Below are positions 27,301 to 42,300 of a stretch of DNA of 64,000 bases, piece by piece (the first letter of the stretch is position 1; each line of letters begins with the position of its first letter). The stretch spans positions 449,553 through 513,552 of the forward strand of contig VZRR01010839.1 of the NCBI GenBank assembly GCA_013398015.1. Reading direction: 5' to 3'. The DNA is from Oreocharis arfaki (lineage: Eukaryota; Chordata; Aves; Passeriformes; Paramythiidae). The notes beneath the pieces were generated by a model. The model was given only the letters and a program-made list of their open reading frames with translations. It had not been told where the DNA came from and did no database searches. Made by a program: the position numbers and the translations under genes.

Positions 27301-30300
27301 AAGTGTATAAAACCAGCTCGTTCCTTTGAATAAACGATTCAGGTTCCCTGCCAGCCTGGGTCCATGCCTCAATTGCTACACAATAAACGTAACAACAAAT
27401 ATTCACTGTACAGGTGATGATCAGTGCTGGTATTTTTTAAGATTTGTTTTTCACTACATAATCTCAGTAACATAACTTTCATCATATTTCTTGAATATTA
27501 TATGCAAGAGACCTCATCTTCTCTTTTCCTTAAATTAGCATTTTTGTACTGGATAATTAAAGATAGTGCTAACACATCAGTCTTCTACCTGTTGTTTGAA
27601 AATTACTATAGCCTAGCAGCAACACGAAATTATCCAAAACATATCTAGTGGCTCATATGAAAAACTATTTCAGGAAATCTCAGGCACCTCCCACACTTAA
27701 CATTAGCTAACATTAATACATAGACACAGGGAAATCAAGAACTGATCAGAATACAGAAGTCAGACTCCTCAGCCCTTCATTACCATGTTCCAGCTTCCTG
27801 TAAGATATCTATGAAGTACTGAACCAGATGCTGAGCATAACCTTACAAGTAATGCAGAAAAGTACAGAACCTCTTTAGCACTGTAGTAAGTGCAGATTTT
27901 AACCACGATTCAGTAGCACATGCATTGGCATGACTACACACAGCTGTGATCAGCACCAATGTAGTTACTTCATTTTTTCAAAGTCCTCTTCTGACAAGAA
28001 TAAAGTCAAGAACTGTGAATAAGGTCAAGAACTTCACTGGAAGCCCTTACCACAGGTCTGTTAAAACAATACAACTGTATGCCTTTCTAACAGGAAGCAC
28101 TTATCTGACCTGTCACTAGTTAAAACCAACTTTATCATTGTATAGAACACATCTGCAAATAGATCTCTTGGCTCACAAACTACGCACTTGCTCATACCAT
28201 CCCCACTGGTTCCGACAGCATCACCAAGAGAAACCTTGGACAATCTTGTAAGTGAACAAAGAGCTGGTTGAGCACAAAGGGCAACCTCCTCGAAGTATGA
28301 AAACAGTCCTTCCTGACATGCAAGGTAAGTAAACACAGCCGGAACCCATTTTGCATGAACTAAGAACTCCTAACTGAACCAAAGTGCAAAAAACAAGGCA
28401 TGCAAAGAGCAGGAACAGATTACTAAAGATGTATAAAGGAGCACTGCCTGGATGGTAAAGGAGTTGAATTACAAAGGCTAAGAATAGGGTGGACTTCAAT
28501 GTGGACAGCAAAACAGAGGACAGCAAGAAGATTGTATTGGTCTATATGCAGAGAAAGGGAAAAAAAAAGGGAAAAGGGAAACTGGAAAAGGGAAACGCGA
28601 AACGTAAGTAAGATGTTGTGTTGAGTGTTCAATCTATTGACAAACTATGCAGAAATCTCCCAAACATGTTCATGCATCAGTCTTTAGTATGGTTTCTTTG
28701 GCTCTCAGTTGTCTCTATCTAGTAGCAAAATGGAACAAGTTAGGAATTACTCCAGTAAATTGGACAAATACAAGTCCATGGCAGCAGATAAGACACATCC
28801 AAAGGTGCCAAGGAGCTGGCTAATGTCAACTCAAAACTACTTCTCATCAACTTTAAAATGTTACAGCAATCAGGGTGTCCCCTACAACACCATCATCTTC
28901 AAAATGGGCAAGAAGTACAACCTGAGAAACTACAGGATGATCAGCTCACCTTCAGGCCCCAGGATATTATGGGGTGAATCCACAGAGAAGCTGATTTTTA
29001 GACACACAAAGGATAAAAAGGTGACTGGAAACAAGCAGCATAAGTTGACCAGAAGGAAATCATAAGTTGATAAGAAGGAAATCATGCTAAATTAACCTGG
29101 TCACTTTCCTATGAGGATGAAGAAAAAGATGAGGATGTAATTTCACTTGACTTTACAAAGGCTGTGGGCAGTCTCCAATATGTTTTTAGCTAAATCTGGG
29201 GAATCATGGAGAAGATGTAGAAGAACAACCGGCTGGACTGCCAGGCTCAGCAGTGGTTCATAACGTAATCAAGAGCCAGGTATAAGTAATGTTCTCAGAG
29301 ACTAATCATAGCGTGAATACGCCCAACATCTTGATCAACAACCTGAACAATGAGCAAGAATACACACCATCATGGTTTGTGAATGACACGAAACAGGGTG
29401 GAAACAGCGAATACACTAAAAGACAGGGCAGGGCTGCCATGCAGAGGGATCTCACCAAGCTGGAAGAATTAGCTTGACAACAAATCTAGCAGTTCAACAA
29501 AGGTAAAGTCCCACACCAGGAGAGAAGAACCCCATGCCATGACCAGTACGGACTGAGAATCAATGTGGCAGCAAGCATTCCTGCAGGAAAGGTTCTGGGT
29601 GGCTCCAGAAGACAAGCTGAACATCAGTCAGCAACATCAGCAATACACCCTAACCATACACTGGCCTTCATCAGGAAAGCACAGTCAGGTCAAGTAAATA
29701 TTCCCCCATATTTAGCACTTGTGAAGCCAAATCTGGAACACTGTGCCCAGTTCCAGGCTGCTACAATAAAAAGGCTGACAAATTGGAGAGTCCAGCTAGA
29801 ACTGGACTAGAGGGGCTAGAACAAACCAAAACAATCCTCACTGAACATACAAGAATAATTAACTTCACAGAGCTGGAGAAAGAGACTGTTGAGTCTCCTG
29901 CTTTTCAGATTGTTAACACGGATCTGCACAAGGTCCGAAACACTGACTGGACTTCCTTCCTTGGAACAGTAGATTCACCTAGCTGACTTCCAGAGGTCCC
30001 TTTCAAGTTAAAATCATCACTTACTCCAAATAAGTGGCACACTGTTCACCTCCTTCCTTACCACCTCTAAAATAAACATCCAAATTCAAAAGAGTAGCCT
30101 TTCTTTTACCTGCAGTTTTTTTACATTTCCTCCACTTCCTCACCACAATAATATATAGCAATAAACCCATCTAAACTTTAAAAAGATTCTTTTATTGTAA
30201 AATAAAATATATGTGGAAGACCGTAATGAAACTTGGCTTAACTCCTTGAATGGAGACAAATTTTATTGCCCAGATGATAACTTTATATGCAGAGAGGTTG

Positions 30301-33300
30301 ACTCAAACTGGAAATACACTAAGAATTCAGCTGATATTTCTGGCTCTCCAAGGCAAACAATGATGGGGTTCTTTTGAGGGGAAAGAGCAGTGTGGGGAGG
30401 CAATAAGGTTAAACTTCCACCCTTTATTACAACAGAAATAAGATTTTCTGTGTTTTGTGATGCAAGCTGTATACAGGGTGCCAACAGATGACTGACCTGA
30501 TTAAACATTCATTCGGACAGCTACCTTTCATTGCAAGATTTTGTTATAAATTTCTTTATATTCTGTGTTTACATGGTCATTTTATTGTTTGAGCAACTTA
30601 AAACTGCCCACAAAATGAACTCCAACATTTTATGCACCTGCATTGGGAAATCTAAGTAGGAAACTACAGAAATCATCCAGGAAGCTAATTCTCCCTAGAA
30701 CTGACTTGTAGATGTTCATGTCACCAGTTAACAACAGTATTTCTTTTAATGAAAAGAGGAAGGTCAGATAAAAGTTTGAGGAGAGATAATTCTGTCTTCA
30801 GAGCAACTGTTATAGTATTTTACAAATAAACACCGGACTTCGGGGGAAGTATAATTTAATAGCGTATTATTCCTCACTGAGTGAGCATGATCTGCTAACG
30901 CTGTACAAAAACGGGGAAGAGAGGACAGTTAGTGTATCCCAAAGCACATTTACCAGAGGAAACTGCATGGCCAATCTTCATTTTGAAACTTCCCTAATCC
31001 TGAATGCTTTTGGTCAACTGTATTTGCATGTAATTTATACATAATTATTTTGGAAATGGATGAATACCAGTGTAGCTCAAGCTTCCTCTCCTTTCATAAA
31101 AATTAGCCAATACGTAACATGCATCTCATTTCTGGCACACAAAGATTTTTCAGGTCAGGGAAAAAAAGTAATTTTCATGAGCAAATTTCCAAGCAGATGA
31201 ATACAGTTTAATGCAAGGTTGAAAGAAAGGTCTATCACTCAGAGTCAGACAGTACAACACATTTTTTAAGGAACTTAAAAATACTACCCAAAGAACTAAG
31301 GAAAAATAATTCCCAGTATCTATGTAACAGTCAATCATTCAGAGCCATAGTAAGGATTCTATCAGACAAGCACTGAATAATCTGTGTTGCATTGCAGAAG
31401 CCAGTATAAGCTGCCCTGCTTTGTAAGGCTAAACAGAGAATAAGACAACCAGGATATTTGTGATCAAGTTCTTTCCTCCTTTTCCTCAGCCTGGCTGCAG
31501 AGAAAAGTAATTTAGGAATGTTGGCCTAAAGATCAGTCTCTGAATAGTAACACAGCTGATTAGCCCATTGAGTCAATTCACCACCTGGAAGGCCCACTGA
31601 CAGAACATGGTCAGCAGCACATCCAGGATGGACCTGTCCATGGTCACCAAGATCAGATAAGCAAGTGACTCAGCTCAGAAGGAATTTCGATCTTTGTGTA
31701 TGGACTGCCTGTCTATTAACTAATCCATGTGGGCTCAGCTGAGGAAGTTATACTGCAACAGATGCTACTTAAAAAATATAAGAGGTACTAGGCCCTAGAT
31801 AGCTGCTTTACAGCTGATAACCACATGTACTTTAGTGCAGCAAAGGACTACAAATTGAAACTATTTTAACTGTGAAATTACTGAGAAACATGACTGCTTA
31901 AAACTGCAAAACAACATCCTTATGAGCAAAATGCCTTTAGCTTAGATAACAAAAGATATACGCTGGATCCTCATGGTAACATACAGAGAAAGTGAATCCA
32001 GTAGAACATTTAAATACAACATCCAGAGATTTGGATACACTATTCACTTGAATTAGTGGAGCTTAAACACATGAAAATAGTACTTAGCTAAGAAAACATG
32101 GCAGAAGCTAATCAATAAGAATACATGAGGCACTATATATGTAACTGATAAATTGGCATGTAAAGGAAGTAATTTTAGATACAAAATGCAGAATCTCTGG
32201 ACCTAACTGCACAATATCCTTGCAGCTCCCCATTCCTACACTTGTCACTTACAACACTGACCCAAATAAGATGGGTTTGTCTGACAAACCTACAACATAG
32301 CCACTACCTGGTATGTTTCAGCCAACTGAATCTGGTCCCCAAAGAGTCAGGATCAGAATGACTCAGTTCATCATGATCAGTGGATGAGCAAGTGCATCCT
32401 TAATTATCATTAGTGAGACAAGGCTGGCTGTATGTAAATATTCTCCCTTATGTTAAGAGCAGCCAGTAAGGCTTAAGAGTGTTGCTTCACACGGTAATTA
32501 TCTCATTCTATTGACACAAATTCAGTCTCATACCTACTGTTCCTTCCCTTTCTGCACTGCTCATGCCAAATGCTCCCCTTGCATCAGTCAAGCCACTGTC
32601 CTGCCATAAGTACAGAGGTAGCTCATGAGAGGGTGGGGAAGACCAACTAGAGAGGAAGTTCCCCATCGTATCATCAAGCTTATCGAAGATCACCCTGCAG
32701 CCACAGACAATCACTGCATCTGAGGCACAGAAAAGGCAGGAGGAACACATTGGTCAGGTTGGAGAACAACAGCAGAACTCCCCTTCCTAGCAGTAACCCA
32801 CAGTTTGACTGCACAGGATACATGTACCTCCCAAACCAGTTTCTGAGAAAAGCAGACAAAACTAGATCTAAGCTTTGTTGCCCAAGACTGACGAATACCA
32901 CTCCCCAGATGAGCTAACAAGCATCATGAACTTGCTGAAGTGCTGCTGATCTGCCTGGCACACTAGAAGACTCCAGGCAGAATTCCATGGGCCCATTTAA
33001 CTTCAAATTAGTGGCTTAGGCCTCTTGTCAAGCTGAAAACTTCTCTATATGAATAGGCTCCAAACAGTCACTAAAAACTACCCTGACTCTGAATTCTGTT
33101 TCCCTCGGTTTTGGTCCATTAGAGCATAGCCCAGTGTTGTTCACTTTCTAGAAAAACACAACTTCTGAAAAAGTAGGAGAACCACAAAACCAGAAAAAGA
33201 TGATCAATAAATTCATAGAGACAAGCAACGTTCCTCCCCAAACAGAAGGAGAAATCCACCTTTTCCTATGACTTAATAATGATCATAGAATCATATAGGT

Positions 33301-36300
33301 TGGAAAAGACCTTTAATATCAATTCCAAATGATAATCCTAATAGCCACTGAATTAAAGGGTTCTTACTTCAACTTTCTCAATTTCTTTTCCTTAAACATG
33401 AAGAAGCAGGAAATAAACTTTTCCTCGGCCCAGCCACAGTCCTCATTTGACAATTTAGGAAAGTTACAGAATACGTAACTGCATGTGTCTGACTGTATTC
33501 AGTAAATATTCTGACAAAATAAGAAACAACTCTCTTTTTGTTTGCAAGTGAAGATACTTATTTTCTTCTTACTAAACCACTTCTTATTTCCAGAAATAAA
33601 TAAATAAATAAATAAAATGCAAGGTCATCAACAGAATGCCCAAGTACTTCAAGCAGCTTCATTCCAGTAATAAGAGTCACAAGCCTCCCATCACACACAG
33701 AATGGGTGATCAGGCCACTGTTCCACAAAGTGCAAGAGAATTCAAACAAGTCCAAAGCCTCTGCCTAAATCTTCCAAAACTTGCAAGACAGAGGCATAGC
33801 AAGTGAGAAACGGAGAAGTTTGCTTAACTTGTTTTTTTTTGTTATAGGCACTAGAACACTCCCTATTCTACACCAGAATGGAAATTCTGTCTAGCCTGGT
33901 ACCCTGCCTGAATGTAAGTACATGCCAAGTAAACTGTGATAGTTGTCTGCTTCACCTTCCCAGAGATCTGAAGCACATGGACTTCCTGCTCCAGCCATTA
34001 TACATTTCAGTGCAGTCACAGTCATTTTTTCCCGGTCTTATTTAGCTGTCTTTTCAAAATCAACTCTCAGCATCTACAAGAACTTCTATAACTGTACAGT
34101 GACCCTCATCATCATGTGCAAAGAAAAAATTTTTGCTTTCCATCTACTATCACAAGTGATCTCTTGTTTTTGTAATAAACAATAAGATACCCATATCTTA
34201 TTTTCTTAGTGCTACTCATGGTTTTCAAAATCTTTCATCATGTCTCTCTCCAGGTACCTCTTCTCATCACAGAAATATCCAAATGCAGCTGCTATCTGCT
34301 TCTAGAGAAGTAGTCTTTACTTCTGATCACCCTTGTTACCTTCTTTAGCTTTCACAGTTCTCCTGTGTCCTTGGTACCACTGTAATCTCTGACAACCACT
34401 TTACTTATTCAACTATTTCTAAAAGTTAAGCTGAAGTGCTCATGAACCTGAATGTAAAGACTGTGCCTTCCCCACCAAACCAAATGTATTTCTTCACATT
34501 TACTTGAGCTTATTCTCTCAGTACCACATAGCCTTTCAAGACTTTTCCAGTTTCAACCACAATATAACCTCTCTCACCAGTATTTCTACCCTCCTTCTGA
34601 AACAGGATAGCATAGACCCATGTAGTAGGCCAAAAACGACCACCTAAAAGAATTACCCACCTGTGACAGAACTTCCCATTTACTCCAGATTACAGCTATA
34701 TTTGCTTGAAGAGCCTCTGGTATGGAGGCCTGCCCATAAACATTCCAGCACATCCAATGAACTTTACACCAGCCAGCATTAATTGTGTCCTTACCAACTC
34801 CTCTACAGAATTCTACAAGCCATGCACTCCATGACTTGCCTTGACAAAAGCTTTATCACTGGTATCTATGTATTTAGTGACTATTCTGTTTCATAAAATA
34901 GAATTCATGCTATTTAATCATATAGACTTTAACCACAAACAGCAGTAGAAGAGGTAGTTTGTCTGATCATCAGTATGAGTTTGCTCCAAGACTCCAACAT
35001 CTCTTCCCCTCAAATCTTTAATGTATCTACTATGTCAATATCCTACAACAAATGTAAGAAAAACTAGATAGCCTGGTTTTATATAAGTACACACATATTC
35101 ACATGCACACATTTTTTAAAATAAAAATTCAAGCATTTTCTATCAATGCACAAACAAATTTGCTCCTTTTTTTTCTAAATTCTGTTTTAAATGGGTTATG
35201 GTTTGTTTTGGCTTTTTAAATTCTGGACTAGCTTGTGCCATTTCTTATTGGAGCTACTGATCCTTGGATAATATACATCTGCAAGAACACCAGTTTCGGA
35301 GATTGCAGAACTCCAGCAATCTTACACTGGTTTTGGCTTCTCCCTAGCCATCAGTTCAACATTACAGCAGCCCTGATACAAAGGGCTTTTCCTCCCCTTT
35401 TCCAAAGGGGCTCCCTTTAGTCTTGGCATCACCTCCACTTCTTAATAAACCTGATTCAATTTTCCTTTATGTCCTGTTTTCTAGGCCTAAACATTGCTTT
35501 TCTCTCCTTTACTTTCCCCCTCTGCTCCCAAGTAAGGTGCAATGAACATTTCAGGGAGTATTTACAAAATGTGAAGGCCAGCAAGTAGCATCACCTCAGA
35601 GTACTTGTTGGTAAAAAGAACACCTCATGTTACAGCCCGTTACTGAAAACAATGGACTCAAAGGAATTCAAGGCTCTGACACTTGCAACAAAACACTCTT
35701 CAGAGAAGCTTTTTCTTAACTAGAACTAACAAAACCTGCTTCCTATTACTGCTGTTTTAAGTCCATTAAGTCACTTCCATACAACCCTCATCTTGGTTCC
35801 CTCCCACATTCCTTAATTAGCATCTCTTCCCCTTCTCATTCCTTGAGTAATGCCAGTTACTTCTCATGCTCCCCAATTACTGAGAGAGAGCATGACAATT
35901 TTTTGCCTGTTTCCAAACTATGCAGCTACTAAGTGGCTGCTGACAGACTGTAAGGTGGAAACGGTAGGGGAACGAAGTTCTGCCTTCTACAAAGCAGTAA
36001 TTTTCAAGAAATTCTCAAGATCTTCGTATTTCAAAATGCATTTGCTTCTGCTGGTGATTATCCCACAGAGGAATGCACAAAGACAGTCAGCAACTGCATG
36101 AACTTATTTCCTGGTAACCAAGGCACAGATAGGCCCCTTGGCATCAGCCAAGATCTTGTCTTGTAACTCTAGCTTTTATTCTGGCTTCTAATCTTAATTC
36201 ACAAGTTGATTTTAAGAAGTACAATTAAAAATATACTTTAAGAAAAAAAGTGTAATAAAAAAAAAGTAATAAAACTCACCGTTTTATTACGCAGTCTAAT

Positions 36301-39300
36301 TATGTCTGAAACAGAGCCAGCTCCACAATATTCCATAACAATCCATAGATCTGTGTTCTTAAAGTAGCTGCCATAGTACTTGACAACATAAGGACTAGAC
36401 AGGAAAAAAAAGTTAAATAAATAGATGAATTCTTAGTAGAAGGAAAAAAAAACCACCAGCACACCTGTTGTTAAAAACTATGGTTTGACACAGCCAAGTG
36501 CAACCAAATACACTTTAGATCTGTAATCAGCTTAACCAATGCTTTGTTAGAATAAATTCTGATTACTCAATAAAATTATAAAGGCACTACTATGTATATA
36601 ATTTTTCAGAAATCTTAAAATACAGACAGTTTTCCCAAACATTAGTCATCTGATAGAAAGCTTTGTTTTTCCCTCCTGTAAGGCCTCTCTTGAATGTTTC
36701 TCTTCTTAAAAAGACTGCCTTGTTTTCTTCTCTCCTGAGCAAAATAACATGGAAACTCACCCATGCTTTCCCAGTTTTGCAAGCATGAACTTATTTCAAG
36801 CACAGAGCTAGACTTTCATATTAAAAAGAATTTAGTGTTGGTTTGAAGCCTTCTGGATTTACAAATGCATTTTCTTACTGAAGTGTCCCATGTGAAGTGA
36901 TAGTATTGTCACAAATAGAACATACTGCCTTGCGACCCATCAGTTCGTCACTTGACATAATGCTTCCTTGGAGTCACTTGCAAAAGAAAGGCAGGAACAG
37001 ATGTAGTACACATAAAGATCATCCTTCAGAAGTTATTAGATGGTGTATTTATGGAAATAAAAGACTGAAGGTTTGGGGTGAGCTTTTTGCAGGAACTTAA
37101 ACAAAGAAGGCTACAGTTTGATTGTCATCTACCTCCACAAAGTCAGGAAGTGAGATACTGAGATTTCAGACAGTTTCTCATCAGAACACCTACATTGTGG
37201 GGTAGAATAAACACCACTTGGTTTTGGAGCAAGGAACTTTATTTTAGGATCAGCATTTCTGGCAGCAACATTCTTTATATAGATAACTGATAATAATAAG
37301 AAGAGAGGACCTATGGTTGCCTCCTGCAACATGATACTACCTCTACAAAAAGACAGGTCAACACCATCAAAAAACTATTTCATTTAAGAGCAACTGTTAG
37401 CACTAAGTGAATTTGCCTTTTCAAAAGGAAAGGTGGGTCAATCTACTCCTAATTAGTCCAAATGTCTACCATTTACAAGCACAACATATTGATCTTGCTC
37501 CTTATAAACTTGCGAAGTGAGAAAGGCTGTACTACTTCTAAAGAAAACCCACTGATTTTCATGACCATCTCTTACCACATTTATACTATGCTAGTATTCT
37601 CAGCAACAATTGGGTGTTATTATCCATCAGGACAAGATGATCTTTTCAAAACATCAAGTGCTGTGCAATCTCTAAACACTGTTCATATTTGCCTAAAGAC
37701 TGACACTAATAAATCTGATTTTGAAGTTGCAGCCCAAAACTTGATAGACAGAAAATGCAAAGTAATTTCTGCATCCTTGCATCAAGGCTTCAATTTCTAC
37801 AAGAGCTGCAATCAAAAGATATAGTGTTTGTGAACAAGTATAAGGTAACAGTCCACCAGCACTATTACAAGATTGTTCACTTTTTAAAAGGTATGTTCCT
37901 GCATGAAAAAGTGAGCCAAGAGAATACTGTTCTGGAAGTTAACTGCTAGCCATTAATTTTCTGCTAGAAACATCTTTATCAATCTTCTGAAACAGGTAAC
38001 TCAGAATTTCACAAAGACTAAGACATTTAAAGGAAACAGTAACCTTTGGCCTTAACAGTGCAAGTAAAGTGAAGCAAGCATGAAGAATTCTAAGCAGAGG
38101 CCAGTATTTATTCGTTCAACAGTTTCTGTTATGCACACTATTTGTACTTCCTTCAACCCAAACCAAGGAGAGGAAGAGGTCCACAAAGTGGTTCCTTTAA
38201 TTAAAAAGCCTATGTTGGACAATTTACTTTTCCATAAAAAAGTTCACAGCTGCTTATGTTTCAGCTATTTTCACAAGTACAAATACATTTTCACATAGAC
38301 TCTTAAAAAGGGAACAGGAATGTCATACCTACCTGTCACATTGTTGCATTATAGAGATTTCTTTAATTATTTCTTGAAGATCTGACTCCACAGGGACCTG
38401 TTTAATTGCTACAACTTGTCCAGATTCTTTGTGTATTGCTTTAAACACGCTACCATAAGACCTAAAAATAAGAAACAGTTTTTTTAAAAAACAAGACAAA
38501 CTGCTCCTGATTTCAATTATGCACAAAAAGTCACAGAAGCCATATGCTAATGCAGAAGTCTGAGGGTTTGTCAGGCTGCAAAATGATCAGTTCTATCAGG
38601 ACCTCAGGAAAGACAGACGAATGCATCTTTGTCAAGATTTAGAGTTTCCAATTCCATTACAGGTCCATTATATTTGCTGTGTTAACGAACAACAAACATG
38701 AAAAATGAATAAATATATTAGTGAAAGTGTGAAAATCTACTGATGCATGCATTTGCTTTAGTAGTAAAACATGTCTATAGAGACATTCCTTAGGACATTT
38801 ACAGTCACTCTCCGTGTAACTTAATATTCCAACATACGCTTTATGTATGGTTTCCCTCTGATCCTATGCCCCTGTAAATAGCTGTACTTACCCTTCACCA
38901 AGCTTCTCCAAAACATCAAAGACTTCTTCAGGCTGCTTAGTTAAGCTATCTTCACTTAGCTTTTTCAGTTTGCTAAAAGAAAGACAGAAGTTATCTATTT
39001 GTTTGGGGGAGAAAGAACTCAAATTTTCACACAAGCAAGCAGACAGATTAAATTATTATAAAGAAAAATAAATTCCAATGAAAATAAAATATTTAATATG
39101 CAGCAACAAAATTTTAATCAACTAACATATAAGATGAATAAAGTTACGACATTTTTTGTTGTTATCAGTTTCCCACTAATGCTCAATTCAAAGCAGCATG
39201 GGACCAATTCACTCTTCAAACCACTTCCTTTGCTAAAGTAGAAACAGACAAAGAATATAGGAAAGTTTACCTCCCCTCAAAAAACAGTCAGCATGCAAAC

Positions 39301-42300
39301 ACATGCCCCTTACTGCCTAGAGGATGCCACGTTGTTCTCTAATTATAAACCAGTCCTTCACCCACATGAAGTGCCCAGTTTCTAAATTGTACCACCTATC
39401 AGCCAATGAACAAAGTCATTAAAAGCAGAATTCTGAAGTCAAGATGATTCTGGGAGCATGTAGTAGCATTTCCCAGGTAGCAGCAGAACACTGAAATTCC
39501 AAGAGCTGAGTACTGTAAGAGCTGTTGGGGCAGCTTCTCTTGCATCTTTGTGAATGCACACAGGGACAGGATGCAACAAAATCTCTAATTACATAACACC
39601 ACCATATTTTGCCCTTAGTTCTCTCTCACACAGTCTCAAATCGCTCAGTAACACCCTGTGATTTCTTCCAGCACTTTCAACTCCCTTTTACCACCATATG
39701 TTGTCCTTTACAACCAGTCCTAGCCTTTCCCTGGTCTCTAGCATTCCCAGCTATCCAGCCCCAAAGACTCCTGGCAAATCTCAAAACACAACTTGGCTGC
39801 AAGCTTGCAATAGAGCCAACACCGAACACAGCACAGGAAAATATAACCACACACACATTGCAGCAAGGCCGGGTGGCTGCAATGTGTAAATCCTTCACCG
39901 TAAAGTTATAGGGAATTTTGCTGCAAGATTGAAGTAACAAGTTGACTCTACATGACAGCCAAGGGTACTATTAAAGTAGAAGATGAGCTGAGGAATAGCT
40001 GGTGCTGTAGTGTTAAATATAGACAATGTATTCCATATGCAGGAGGAGGAAAAGGGAAAAAAAAAGGAAACTTTGAAGAACAGCAGGTCATTGACCACTT
40101 ATGGAAAATATGTTACCCCACAACACTTTCTAGAAACAAATACAAAACAGGGGAAGGAAGTAGGGCATGGACAGAAAAGACTGACAAATCTTAACAGTGG
40201 AAGAACAGTGATCTGAAAAAAAAATCCCTTCATATTAGGAGATACGATTCTATGATATATAAAAATAATAAAAGTGAAAGTGAATGACCAATGAGGGAAC
40301 TCCTGAGTCAAAACAGACTTGTAATTGCCCACCATCTAAGTAAAAGCAAAAAATTTAAAGTAATTGTAAAAGTACACAGGTCATACGGATTGGTGTTAAA
40401 CAAGGGAAGCAAGGCGAGGAGAAGGCACAAGAGTGCACACATTTATACATCAAAGAACTATTTCACAGATGTAGCAATTATATGAATACAAAAAGCATCC
40501 ACAATCAGTAAGGAAAGGTGCATTAACTACAATAAAGACCATGCAGTTTGCTACAGCAAATAGTCAAGAAGCTGGAAAGTCTGTGTGTTTAGGGAAAATA
40601 AAAATCTTCACAGCAAAGGAAAGGCACAACTCATGAACGTGGAGAAAAACAGCAAAAAAATTCAAGTGTGAACAAGTAAATAATGTCTGCAAAACTGGCC
40701 TACAAGGTCAAAATTCTTCTTTTTCACTTTCTCTGCTGGTTAGACACAAGAAAGAAGAGAGAGCTTATATCCTGCAGAAAAGCACATATTTCATTACTGA
40801 ACAAGCATGTGTTGAGATAAATAGGAAAAAATATTTTGCAGGTAAGTATTAAAGTAATAAATCATTCATTTTGCTTCTTTGTTTCAAATGTTTTTCCTCT
40901 CTGAACAGGTTATATGCAGCCTTAAAGGCAGCATTCAAGAGTAAGTTGCTGCAATCATCCCCTTCTTGCCACCAAAAAAACCCATGCACAGTATGTTTAT
41001 AATATAAGCAGAGCCCTGAAAAATAAAAAGCATAACCTTTAGCTGAGTCTCTTGGTCAAAGAGCTGCATAACAGAAGATGTACAAAACAGAAAAGCAGAG
41101 GGACTGAACTTTTTAGTAACAGCAAGAAAAGAGAAAGCATACAGTACCCCTGACTGGAGATGCCCATAAAGAGAACACTTTCACCTGCTCACTGAAAGAG
41201 TAATGCCTGCTAAAATGAGAAAGAAGAAGAAAAAAAAGTCCATACCAAAAGGGTTCCAACAGCACCATTAACACCAAGGCATTGTGAGTACTTGAGAAGA
41301 GTTAGTGAAACAATCGCAAACAGCCATAAACTGATCAAAACCAATGTCACTGTCAAATAACAGATTATCAGGAGTACTTGAGAGGCAAAGAAAATCAAAG
41401 AAATAAGCATGCTGTAGTTTTAAAATTATTTTCATATTATCCAACTCTGACAAACATGCTATGAGACCAAATTGCACTTAACACTGAGGAAGTTTAAGAC
41501 AAAACCTATTTACAGTAAGAAAGATATGTCAACCTCAGGAATGCCATCACCAAATACCCTGCTCAAAGCACCTCCAACTCCTTCACAAACACTGTAACAG
41601 TACAGATGCTAGGTCCAGCGTTCAAGTGAGAGTATCAACACCACAGTTCTTTGAATCATAGAAAAATCCTAATGACTCAGACATTTTAATGATTTCTGTT
41701 TCTAGATGTTTAAATAGAATACTCAGCTTTTGAACTACAGAACATCATGCGATATACCCTGAAGGGCTGCAGTAAAGAAAGCATTAATGAAAACTTATGA
41801 GAAACAAGGAAGAAGGTGGCGACCGGTATAACTGGCTGCAAAGCACTAAGTAGAATACAAGAGACTAGAAATATTATCTTGTTGGTTAAAAGCAAGCAAC
41901 AATCTCAGGACAGAGAAACACAGCTAAGACTTCAGCATCAACTCTCAATGGTAGGGGGGGAGATGGGAAGGTGAAGAGGGGGCAGGAGGCAAAATGAAGA
42001 GACAAAAGGGCACAAGAACAATAGGAAATACAGAATGTGTCTCATTCCTCTCTCTCATTCATCCTCTACTTTCATAACACAAGCATTTAAAAGACAACAA
42101 ATAAATCAGTAGATCAGTAAACCCAGGCACTGTTTTATTCTAGCCAAAGGATACCAGTGCCCTATGTGTGTGTGTGTCTGTGTGTGTATATATACATATA
42201 TATCACTATATATGAGAAAGTCTAAAGGACATGCAGAGAAGTCCAGTATAAAACCTGGGTAGAAAGTCACTCTGCTGTTTTTTGGGTTTTTTTTCTTTAG

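Larger units (their letters stand above)
18981..36279 (-). other. STK3: STK3 intron 4 (17.3 kb, repeat-rich)
   Basis: The largest complete intron in the window. It contains the CR1 remnants, the solo LTR and the three N joins listed separately. Between them I see AT-rich sequence without recognisable genes. Frames at 19747-20226 and 20342-20677 on the plus strand match nothing I know and lack supporting signals. Confidence 0.85.

Noticed and set aside
32508..32920. Overlapping minus-strand frames that could suggest a processed pseudogene
   Set aside because: Translations in all frames gave no family I recognise, and no poly(A) tail or target-site duplication was seen.
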